NCBI GenBank assembly: GCA_013399015.1
Contig: VWZX01010273.1
Span: 3,195,944 to 3,259,943 of the forward strand
DNA from: Galbula dea
Lineage: Eukaryota; Chordata; Aves; Piciformes; Galbulidae
DNA length: 64,000 nt
Direction: 5' to 3'
Below are positions 36,747 through 49,072 of the stretch, in pieces (position 1 is the stretch's first letter; each line of letters begins with the position of its first letter). Below the pieces are notes generated by a model that saw nothing but the letters and a program-made list of their open reading frames with translations, did not search any database and was not told the origin of the DNA. The position numbers and the translations under genes are program-made.

Positions 36747-39700
36747 CTGTAGAACTGTCATTGTACTGGGATCACGAACACAGTTGGGTTAATTTTGAGA
36801 ATAGTCTGGGATAAGTAATTATGCAGTCATTCTTACATGCTACACTGCCATGGCAGAGTTCAGAAGAAAACGTGTGTATCTTCCTATCAACTGGCTGTGT
36901 GTTAATACTTGATTTGGTGTTAGGTATATCCTTTCAGATCCTTTGGCAGAATTATGTCTGCATGTCTGCATAAAGGGTGATTGAAAAAGATGTTGCTGCC
37001 TAAGATGGTATAATTATGTGACAAATTAGACTTGGCCACTAGCTTCTTTTCTGTGACTTTTTTCCTGCTCTTTTTTACAAGCTAATTCCTGGTCCTCCAA
37101 AATCTCTCTCCTGAGCAAACTGTTGCAAAGTCATCAGTGCACTAAGCATAGCTGCCGAGGTGTTCTGTGTGTTAGTGTACACACCTGGACTCAAATCCAG
37201 ACTAAATAAGAATGTGAAAAACCCTAGTTATTTTAAAGGGGGATATGCACACCTGTAAACTTTCGAGCTGGTGTGACAGTTATTCAGGGATGGTATGACA
37301 TTGAAAAAGAAAGCTCTTGGATAAAACTAGTTGAACAGTTAGTGGTAGTTAGAGATCCAACTATATGCTTTGTAACATGGAGAGTGTCTCCAGCTGGATG
37401 GTCTGATAAAAATGAACTCAACAATTTTTTATTTCTTGAAGTTGCCATTGACTGAAATGAGTGGAGACCCATTTTCTTTTCTCCGTCTAAACTTTACCTA
37501 GTTCCTTGGCATTATTAAACAGCCATGTTTTTCTCAGTTACTGCATTTCAGTCATAAACTTGATAAGTGGAATACACTTTAGAAGGAAGATTGTCACAGA
37601 CCACTGAGTGCTATTTTGGACTTGTTTCCAAAGTAGCATTTAGGAATGCAATTGTACACTGGAGAGTCTTTTTTACCTGCATAACTGCCTAGTGTTTCAG
37701 TCTACAACTAGGCTAATAAACTTTAAAAGCTGTACAAAGATTTTATCATGCTAGTGATACAAACAGAACACTTACCTTTATACTTACTGCTCAAAATCTT
37801 CACAAGCTGTGCTATCTCAATTACCTTTTTACAATGAACACCGTCCCATGAGAATATTCAAATCCCCTACAATCTAACTGAATGTAGGCAAAATGGAAGA
37901 TGCACACAGAAAAATTAGTTTGTCCAGCAGGACTTTCACACAGGCTAATTCTTAGAGAAGAACTTTGATTTACTCCAAAATATCTAGGGTGATTCCTTCA
38001 GGTAGCAATTGCCAATTTATGCTCAATGAGAAACAGTCTACACAACTGACTGAGTAGTATGATATACTTTTCTCTACAGCAGTATCTTTGATATTGTAGA
38101 ATAGCTGTAAACTACCCTTCTTCTGGATTGTGACATATGGGTGATGGTTGGCTGCTGTAATGCTTCTTTTGGTAGTATCAGATGGGACTTACTTAGAGTA
38201 GCATTGGGGGTGGGGGGAAGTTCATAGTTGAGGTTTCAGTCAAGTACGAAATAAGAATGGAATTCTACTTTTTAAGCATAGCACAGCAGATTACAAGAGT
38301 TCAGTGATGATTAGTCATTCAGAAAACATAGTTCTGTGTCATAAATGTATATACATAGTGACTGATCTCTGGTTTGAACATGCATGTGGAAAAAAATTCA
38401 CAAAGTGGTTTAATATAGAATAGTGTGCAGGTAGTTTATGCTGGATTTAGATCCTTAGGGTAAACAATCCTTGCATGGAATTGTATTTTTCAGTAATGAA
38501 CTGTCTAAACTTAGGAAACATTCCTAGGATGGTAATGTATTCCCCAAAAGTCTATAGAAATGGTTACTCGGTTTAGTTATATTTACATGGATTCTATGCA
38601 ACCACTAGTTTTTCAGGGCTAGTGTCCCACTAAGTTGAAATTTACTTCTCTCTCCAGCTTCATTGCTGCTTACACCATTGATATAAGTAGTAATTATCCG
38701 TGGATCTGGTGCAGTTTAGCCAGGATGGCTTTGATATCTGCAGTGTTCCCCTTCTGCAGCTTTCTCCAAACCTTTAGCATCTTGACAACCAAGTTAAGGA
38801 ACTTGTGCAAACTTACTGATGTTTCCATCATTCACTTGCTTTTATATTCACACACCATGTTTATGATAATGATGCAGCTAGAAATAGAATGGGAAAGAGT
38901 GTGGGTGATTATGAACTATACCATTTTATCAATGTATTGGCATTGTAAAAGTATACTTTTTTTTGTCCCAAAGCAGCAAATTTTCTTTTTCTGGATAGTA
39001 TCCTATACAGAATGATTTTCAACTGAATTTTAAAAACCTCTTTTTAAAATTTATGCTTACCTATTTTGGAATGCTTCTGATGCTTTACATGGTCTGATTT
39101 TGATTTTTCTTCCCTTTTGTAGCTGCTTGTAATATTAACTATATACTCATAAATAAAATAACGGTTCTCTTGTCTGAAGGAAGTCTATTGTGTGTTTGTA
39201 AAATATTGGTTCAGGGAGTTGCATTCCACTGGACCACACATACTTGCAGGAACAGTCATAAATTTTGCAACTGCAAGCATGGTTAAATCTTTTATTTATA
39301 CATTAACATGCTTTTTATGCTGTCAGAAAATAGTGAGCAGAGTGTAATTCTGATGAATCTGTCTTAAAGTCAGGAATGTCTGCCAGTTTACAGTTTTCAG
39401 TCAAGCATCAATCTTCAGCATGAACTCTTAGGTACTAAATTGAAGAAACCAAAGACCTGACTTACTACAAATAGAAGGCAAACATGTTTTGTTAAATTAG
39501 TTTTTAAAGAACCTTAATTGTATGCAAGAGAATGTGGAGAAGATAAAATTGTGAAGTTCTGTTTAATTACAACCGCAAACAGAGGGAGCTGGACAGATTG
39601 TGGCTTTTAATTCTTAGCACTGCCTATAAGAGCTAAAGAATCTCAATTCTCCCAGAACTGATTATAATACTGATGTAACACTGCCATCTCAGAGATACCT

Positions 39701-42700
39701 AAAAGATGTGAATTTTGCAGTAAAATTTAAAAAATTTTAAAATGCTGTCTCTTTACAGCTTTCTGCATTGAGCACTTTTCAAAAAAATTAATAGAATAGG
39801 AAATGTCTCTGGAATGCTTAATCTGAATAATAAAGAAGCAGAATAATTTATAGCACACTCTTTGCTAAACAATCTCAACTGTTTCAGTTAAAAGCTACAT
39901 TCTGCTGCTGTTCAGTGAAGGCTATATTTTGACAATAAGCATTACCAGCAGGAAATTCAAAGGCATTCAGTAACTCTATTTTTACATTACTTACATTTTA
40001 TTGTTTTACTAATAGCCTTTATAGTGAAATAATATAGAAGTCCAACCAGGCTTTAGATATAGAGTCCCTGAAGACAAAGGCAGAACAGAATTTTTTTGCT
40101 TTCACATATAGCAATATTTGTAATATTAATTCACTACTGACTGATGTGAGAGATACCAAATCTTGTCCAAGATTTTTATCACGTTAATTTAAATGTAGCT
40201 AACAGCACTGTATCGCATCAGTGATACAGTAACCAAACAGTGATGGGCTTTGGCAGAGATGTTTTGCAGATTATAGGAATGCAGTGATTTTTTTTCACTA
40301 TTTTTCATTTTTTTCTAAAATGTATTAGCATGGGAAGAAGGATACACAATATAGGAATCAGACAGTAGAAACAGTCCTGAAACAAATGAAAAATAGAGAG
40401 AAGATTGTGTTTAATTTCTCAGGGCTGATTGCCTAATAGATTTTCTTTTTTATGGCTTTGTTTTAGCTTCGCTGCGCGGTTGATCATTGCCACAGTCTTT
40501 ATGCCATCCTCCAACATAGCCTATATTTTCTAATTGTGCAACTTGTTCTAGTCTGTAGGCATGGGCTGCACCATGACATTCTGGGTCTGGCTGCTTGTTC
40601 ATGGACTGCCATTATGTATTCTTCTGTTCAGCCTTGTCTGCTACCTTGTCTCCTTTGAGACAGTTGATGAGCCAAGCTGGGCTGCCCTATGGGCTTTTCT
40701 GCTGCCAGATGGACTAGCCTTCTTATCAAAGTGGCTCTACTTATGAATTTAGATTACTAAACAAATGTTCTTCTACTGTTGAACCAGGAGGAGTAGCCAC
40801 TTCCTTTTCTTTCTTTTTAAAGTTTTACCACAGATCTCCAATCTATTTTCTGTTTTCTTTCATTATTCAGAGAATGGTATAGACAAATCAGAATAGAATA
40901 TTCATCATGTGACAGACCTTGATGATATTTTACCCCTCAGATGTCCTTCAAATTAATTTGGACAAAAATAAAGACTGGAATTTTCTGTCCTGAGTGTGTC
41001 AGACATGATTGGTCACTCACCACCTCAAATGGGTATTTTGTCATTTGGCTTCTTCAAGTCATGAGGATAAAAAATGGATACCATCAGTTGAAAACTCTTT
41101 AAATAGCTTAAAAGACATTACCTTAGGCAGTACCTTTTACTCTTCATTTTGTCTTCATTCCAAAATATACCTTATCCTTTGTTGGGTACTTTTTCAGATT
41201 TGCAGTCTCAGAGATGAAGTTGCCTTCTTGTACCCAGAATACCTCCTATGAATCTAAAAAGTATTTTAGAAATGCATCACTATAAATCATTAAAGATTTG
41301 TACAGAGGTGCATACATAACAATGCATGAAGTGAATGATGCTTTTTTTCAGGGTCTGGCCTGGAAAAGATACAAGTATATTGATGCTTTTAAGTGGAGTA
41401 CTGATACTTGGTTTCTGTTATTTTCACTGTGATACATGCAAATATAATGCATTCCTTCAGAAGGTGAAAGCGTAACAATGTGGTTAAAAGTAGTTAGCAT
41501 CAGAAGATGCTCTCTTTTCAAAATATCACATGGTATTTAATAACCACAATAGATTGCACATAAGTGCACATGTGCCTGTCTGTTTATAGCCAGGGATCTC
41601 AAAATATTTTATGACCATTATTTGTGAATAATATGCAATAACACAAACAGGTGAGGAAATTTTCTTTCAGTTTTTTTCACCTCTCTCTGAGTTTGAAAAT
41701 CCTTTCTTTTTTTTGCAAGCGTCTGGAGGTATTAGGAACAATTTCTAGTGACTGTGACATTTATTAAAATCTCTGAGGACACAAATCACTGTGGTTTTTA
41801 ACTTGCAAGTTAGTGCCCAAGACTTGACTCTCAAATCCCATTTTAAAATCTAAAGTATAATAGCTGAATTCCTAATTTAAGGCATTTTGTCAAAGATGCC
41901 AGAGTTCAAATAATGAAATAAAATTTTATAATTTTATGTTCTTAGATTTCTAGTAGTATACTTCCTTAGCAAAAACACTGAGCACTTAAGTAGACTACTT
42001 GAAGTGCTTCAGAATTACAAGAACTGGAGCTGCAGTTCAGTTGTAAAAATTGGCTTTTGAGAGACTGAAAGTGTTGTGATAAATGTCTTGAACAAGACTT
42101 TCCCATTGTAAGCTATACTAACCCTTTTTGGACACTTGCAATGCGCATTCTCAGTGCTGTATTAGATCCTATGGAATATTGCAGAGGAATATTCTGCGTG
42201 ATTTTCGTGCTGAGTAACCTACTACTTACCTTGCACATGCACAGAATAGAAATGGCTCTTTTTTAGTAGAAACTATAAAACAGGCCAGCTTACACATGGA
42301 TTTGTGTGAGCAGGCATGTGCATACAGTAAGAGGTGGTTGGGTGGAAGAGCTTTGTGTGGCATACAGGGTCATCCAAATCATCCTGTGAAGAAGTTCTAG
42401 GACCTCATACAATGGTGCAGAGTGATTTTTACTGTCTTATTCTGACAAATCAGTGTTTTTTCTCTATTCAAAAAAGAGCTTGTATGACAAGCTAAAAAAA
42501 AAGAAATCATTATAGTAGAGACAGAAAATCCTTGAAAGAAGGCTAGGATCAGTCATGCTTGAAGAATATGGGGATTTGTTTCTTTATTGTGATTGTTTGA
42601 GGGAGTGGTTAATACAGGCTGTACAAAATTTCATGTATGAATATTTTGTTCAAAGCAAGTTGGATGTTGCACTGATTTATGTAATGAGTCTGAATTCAAG

Positions 42701-45700
42701 TTCATCAAGCATGGAATGACATTTGGCTGAAAATCACCAAAAGTGGATACTGTATGCTGGAACAAGAGACACAGCAGCAGCAGAATGTGCTACATGTAAC
42801 TACACCAACCCTTGTGCCTTTATGATCTGTATACCCCATTAGAGGAGTGAGTGATTGTTTCTGTGTATGACCAGATGTTTTATTTGAAGACCATGAATCA
42901 AATTTCCCAAGGCAATTTGTCAATTAACATTTGGCAATTAATTAAGATATAATTCTGGTCTTGTAAGAGGGTTCTGACTACACTAATTAATCAAACCAAG
43001 TTGGAAGATTTTGTTAAAGGCGCTCTAAACCACTTTCTTATATACTTCAGAGAAAGGAGCTGTGAGTATTTCAGAAGAGATCTGAATGATTCAAGACACT
43101 CATTTTGCACTCATGTCCACTGCTAATGTGATGGAGAGGACCTTAGAAAGTCATGCTGAAATCAAGATTTCCTTTTTCATATTCACAAGGGCTTTTGTCA
43201 TGAACTGCAGCTGAGTGAGACAAGGAAGCCCATCTTTCTCTCTGCTCAAATAGAAGAAAAATACTTTGAATTTTCAGAGAGAAACCAGGCTACTGTTTTA
43301 ATTGTTCGTTTTGGGGGAGTATGGAAAGCATATACAGTTAGGAAGAGCTATATCAATTATTATGCTTATTATTTTTAATGTTTAACAGAGCAGCATCTAG
43401 GATCTATACTTGAAGGCTCTTTCTTGTGGATATTGTGCACTTTCTGATAAAAGAAATTCTCCTGTATCACTAACAGAATTTTAAAACTGCAGAAGATTCT
43501 AACTAAGAAAGGTAAAAACTAGACAGAAGTAGAGCATTAACTAACAAAACTAAACTCTCTTGAAGGACAAACTTTTCTTGCATTCCTGTGCTGCATGAAA
43601 ATAGGAAGAGAGGCTTTATATTGTACGAATCTGTTCCCACCTTGCTGTATTATAAGAATGTTAACTTCAAAAAAAGCAAGGTACACACCCACTGCTGCAT
43701 CTTCTTGGCAGTCCTGCAGAAGCGATGAGTATTCATGGCTACTAGAGAGCCTGTGGTAACTTCCCCATATGTATTGGTAATTTAAAGTAGTTCATGTCAG
43801 AAGTTTCTTGAAAATTTCAGCCTCGGTGATGTAGGAGGACACTGCATGTTTCCTTGTGCTGGGCACAGGCAGGCTCTTTGAAGACCAGAGTGAGAATTTC
43901 TTAAGGTTGATAGGAGCATAAAGGCAACCTTCGTCTAGTGCTGAAGGTAACAAGGACAATTCTGTTAGCTATTTTTTATCTGAAATCTTTCCATCTAGCT
44001 CTAATTAGAACTTCTGTTCCTCAGTATATTGTCTGAAGGGCCGGGACAGATAAGTTAGTGAGAAGCCTTCTATGGTCAGTCATGGAGGAAATAAAATAAT
44101 TGAAAGTAGAATATCCGATGACCATATTTAAGAAAAGTAACCACTAGATATAGAAATAAGAAAAGATCACTTTTGACACATTATCACCTGTAGTAGTCAG
44201 GAAAATTAATGAAATATTGTTATAAATTTTCAGATTAGCAGTTAATACACAAATTGGTGTACTTGTTTCCTTGGTTACTGGAGGAGATTTTCATTGATTT
44301 GTTAAGTGACATCCAGAAATTGGACTGACTGTTTGGATAAACACTAAAATTGAAAATGGAGAGCCTGCAGTTGTTAAAAATTGAGAAGTAAAAGGTTTCA
44401 ATGTCATGGAAGATCTTTACTACTAAGGTGGAAGAATGGATGGGGGTTTGGCAGACAGAGTCAGATAAGAGGTCGGGAACTCTATTGTGTGTATTTTATG
44501 TGATGAACTGTGGCTGTCAACCAAACAGAGATCTGCTAACGTAATCAAGGTTAAACAAATACCTACCAGAAAGAAAGGGCAAAACGTGGGTGTAGCATAG
44601 CTTTTCCAAAAAAGGCAGGCATGAGAGTAAAATATCTTATGACGGTTAAGGGGAAGATACCAAAACAATAGAACATGACTGAGAGGCTAACTTGACTATT
44701 AGCTTGGGAAAGCTGCAAGAGGCATGTTTCCATAGAAACAAAACTGATAGATTTATTTAAAAGGTTTCTTCGTGGTCCAGAGTCTTCTCTTACTGCCTAA
44801 AAAATGCTCATTGGCAATGGATAGAAAAGGCAGGTGCCAAACTGATGAAATCGTAACTAGTAATGAAACAATTAATTGAGATGGAAATCTTACAAGGGAA
44901 GGTATTAGATTTAATGATATCTATGGAAAAATAAACAAGCTATCATGCAGTGCTCACCTATCATTGACAGTCTGTCTTTTCTAACTTTTTAAATTGATCT
45001 AATAAAAGATATTGTTGTTTCCCACAAAAGTTACCTTTCTTCCCTTGTTATGTTATCATGGATAAAACATTACCATTTGGGAAAAAAAAGTTCCTATTTA
45101 GCTGTAGGTGACTTCTCATCACCTTTCACAAATCTCAGTTTGCATCACAGTCAGATATTAGAACAGGAAACACATCAGTGTTTTGGCTGGGGGAAGTGTG
45201 TGCTTTGTTATGTTAGATCTCTTTATAGTCTTTGATATCTAGTGTTGACAAGGCTGTAAATTATTTTGGAGTAAATGAAGTTTCACTTGCTTAATCTGCT
45301 TGTTCTGTTTTTTGGCCCCTTCTACTTGGACTTTTTACATTTTAGAGTCTATTTGATTCAGATTGAAGCAGGTGAGATTCCATGGGCCCTTTTACTAGGA
45401 CAAGCAGAAGACCCCTTTGTTCCTTGCTGCTTTGCTGAAGCAGAGCATCATGCCTCTGCCTTGTAAGGACACGCTTTAGTGTTTACAAGAAACTTCCTGT
45501 AATGAGGAAACTTTGAAGTCATTTTTAACACTTGAGAAAAAGGAAGAAGTGACAGCCTATGATTTGTCACAAGACAAGAAATAACCTTTGAATACTTGGT
45601 CTCATTAGACAGAGGCTTATTGTTATGGTAATACTATCATCCCAGCTGATGCATAAAACTGAATAGGGTCACAAAACTTCAATTGCGAGACATGTCAGAG

Positions 45701-46142
45701 TAAAAGAATCGGGTAAGAAATAGTTTTTCAGGACTTTCATTGCTGGCACATTTCCCAGGAATCTTCTAACCTAGAGATGCCTGATTCGCCTAATCGTTTG
45801 CTGCAGTCCACATAGCACGACAATAATTGCCTGCTTACTGAGTGAGGATCTTGAGATCAAGACCATTCATTGAATCCTGAATTCTCCATATTGACCTAGG
45901 AGATTCTTCTCTCTACCTGTTCCGTTCAGGGACAGACTGACTTTATCCTACGTGCCCTTAGGGCTCCAATTATGGTAATGAAATCTTTAAAAATGGTCAG
46001 AAATTTATGAATGACGTGATCACACTGTGTATATACAGTACGTAGTACATGCAGAAAGATGGCTGCAGAAGGGAAAATATTGAAGTCGATGCTTTTGAAA
46101 AGCTCAGCAGAAACAGTGAAAAGCAAGAGTAGTTTTTAAAAA

Positions 46143-46191
46143 TAGTTGGAAGATCCTTTCCAGCTCAGAATATTGTATGATTCTATGATTA
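46143..46191 (+). mobile_element. CR1 LINE, very short 3' end
   Basis: TAGTTGGAAGATCCTTTCCAG followed shortly by ATTGTATGATTCTATGATT matches the last roughly 50 bases of CR1 in plus orientation, including the ATTCTATG repeat terminus. It is diverged and strongly truncated. Confidence 0.75.
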
Positions 46192-48669
46192 GTATTGTAG
46201 TTAGTATGGAAAAATCCTTCACTGTGCTAAGATGCATGTTGGTAGATTAGCTTTCTTTTTTCTAATAGAATTTAATGAGCAAAGAGAAAACAATTAAAGG
46301 AAACTTAAAGATTTTTTATTCTGTAAACAATATCTGCCTTTCCCCCCCGCCTTTAAACCTTGCCTTAGTGTAATGTTTAATGTGTTCATACTTGTAGCAC
46401 TACTGTGAAATTTTGCAGTACTGTATACAGATTTTAGAGGCAAAAACAGACTTGAGGGCTATGTAGAAAGATTAATTTTGGATAAAGAAGTTTAACTTCT
46501 GCTATGCATTCCCTGGAGGCCTGCCTATTTTGTAAAGAGAAAGGCTTCTCCAGTGGTTGTTTCACCATGCTTAAACATGTATAGAATATCTGGTCTTGGT
46601 GTGCAAGGTGTAGGCTATTTTTCTATGAAGAGTTAAATTTTCTGTGCAGAAACATTTAGGACATGATAATTCTACTGAATTAAATAGACCCAGGGAACAT
46701 TGGCCTGTATTGGAGTTTAATTGTCTGTATTTTCATACTTTAAAAAAGGTCTTCTGTTCTGTTTTGGCCTCAGCTCACTTATAACAAAGAACAGCAAATA
46801 TCCCTCCTCTTAGAATTTTAGGATTTTTAGTGGGCCAGATCCTAGAGAGTGGCAGAACTTCCATCTCCAGGGACTGAGCACAGTACTAAATATAGCTCAG
46901 TCTGGAAAGTATTTGGATGCCACTAGGGTAGGGAATGTTTTATGAGGTTTCCATATATAAATAAAAGATGAATGCAATTAGTGCTCACCATAGGATATTT
47001 CCTTCTATGTGACCCAAATTTATTTTTTCTATGGTTTTCAGCAGATGTGTCATCAAATGCCTTTTGAATATCAAACACTGAATGAGCTGCCATAATCAGC
47101 TCCATAACCTTTTATAATATCATTGTGCATGAAAATTTTCCCTTTGAAATCCATATTGGCTATTCTCTTTCAGGTTATTACTTCAAATATGCTCTGTAGC
47201 TCTCTTCTAATTAGTGATTGCATCTTTTTTGTAAGCTACAGATGAACAGTGTTATTCCAGTTTCTCCAGGTTAAGACTGCATGCGCTTTATATACACTGA
47301 GGCCTCATCTTTGCACTTTTGGATTCTTGATACTTTATTTGTGCTGGCAATTTTACTGCCACAACGTCTGTATTCACCCCAATCTGAATCTTGACCTTCA
47401 GAAAACCTTAGAGCCTGAGGATTCCAGAAAGCTCTTTGGAGTTAGATCTGCTCAATACCTCCAGTATAAACTCTATACTGAGATGTATAGAGATATATAC
47501 TCCAGAACAAGATAAACAGAGTTTTCAATATCATTAAACTGCTTGTGTAAATTAATATTTTTGGTTTTGTTGATCATAAACCTCTGGCATCAATATTTCC
47601 TTAGAATTGAGTCCACATTCAAACCCAATGACTTCTCTAGAAGGTAACAATTTGAATGAACACTGAGGCATAATGAGGGTAATTTGGGGGATATTCTTAA
47701 GACTAGACAACTCTGAAATCAGTTAGTTTCAATAAAATCATCCACCACGACCCTTCCAGAAGTTTCAAATACCCCATTAATATATAGTGCATGCAGTAAA
47801 GGACAGTTCTTTGCACCAGAAAGGACACCAACTTAAGAAGAGCCTCTCTTCCAATTCAACTGCAAAGCTAGCATCTTTGTTCATTCAGAATTTCTGTCTT
47901 CTTAATTTTAATTCTCAACTGAAAATAATAATTACTTGTTTCTGGTATTGCCACCTCAGAAGTCTGAAGTTATTATGAAGCAAAATACAGAGGCAATGGA
48001 ACTTGCTATTATAGAACAAAAAAACATTTGTGGTTTTATACAAACAAAAAATATACTGAAGACAGAAATAGCTAGTTAAAGCCCAACTTATTACACAAAA
48101 TTAAAGCAAGATATGAATGCTTAAGGTATGAAAATTTTGAGACTCTTTTACCAGTATATTTGTTTCCATGTGCCTTGCATTCCCAGGGGCAATTTGACTT
48201 TGGAAACAGAATTTATGAAGTTCCTTAGAGTGACTCTTCCATGTAGTATTTTCAACCTGCCCAGAAGTACCTTTTCTCAAAGATCTGGGGAGAAAAAACT
48301 GTTCTTTTTTTTTTTATCTCAAAAGCTACTCTTTGATCAGATAAATCCCTCTTTTTTGTTAGTTAGGTTGTCCTGTCAACCAACATTTGTTAACTTATGA
48401 TACTATTTTACCCTTTTATCATACCAGGCAAATTTTTAATGTTTCTCATCCCTGTTCCTTCCAGCACTTGATGATTGGTGTTAGTTCTGATAAACTTCTG
48501 AACTTTTACAATTCTGTAAATTAAACTGAAGTTTTTGAGTATTTCCCATCTTGCTAGAATCTTCACTGTGGTTCCTCTAAAATACATTCAATGTGAATGC
48601 TTTAGAAAGGAGATTTTTCTTTTAATTTTCCCTTCTTGTTTGCTCTCTTTGTACATTTAACTTTGGAAA

Positions 48670-48711
48670 GGTTCATTGCTAACACTGTGAGGTTCATTGC
48701 TAACATTGAGA
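48670..48711 (+). repeat. 21-bp tandem duplication, two copies
   Basis: GGTTCATTGCTAACACTGTGA (48670-48690) is followed directly by a copy differing at three positions (48691-48711), and then by a partial third start (GGTTCA). It is a small local tandem repeat without known function. Confidence 0.85.
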
Positions 48712-49045
48712 GGTTCAGCAGTGCCTAGATTTTTTTTCAGTAGCAAGTTTCAGACTAATTGGGTGATTGCTGAGAAAGTTCAGTGTTACATCCATTATTT
48801 TTTCTCAGAAACAGTACGGTTATTCTCATTCTGGAAGGAAACATGCTGTGGAGTTGGGGGGAAGCATCATGTGTTAACTGTGTCATTAACAGTTTGCAGT
48901 GGCTCTGGAGGGCACAGCTTAAGAGCTTCTCTATCGAAGAAGAAAACATCTTTATTTCTTCCCCAGTCAGGATGTTGATTCATTAGAAGTTGTGCCAGAG
49001 TCTGTATGCATCTGCCTGTTTTCTGTCACAAATGCCAGAGTTCTC

Positions 49046-49072
49046 TTTCTTCCTTCCTTTCTTCCTTCCTTC
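49046..49072 (+). repeat. (TTCC)n-like microsatellite
   Basis: An imperfect TTCC/TTTC pyrimidine repeat. It is simple-sequence DNA only. Confidence 0.7.

Noticed and set aside
38635..39015. A 126-codon plus-strand frame starting with TTG.
   Set aside because: The product is an irregular mix of hydrophobic residues with no domain or splice support. A frame of this length is not surprising in 64 kb.
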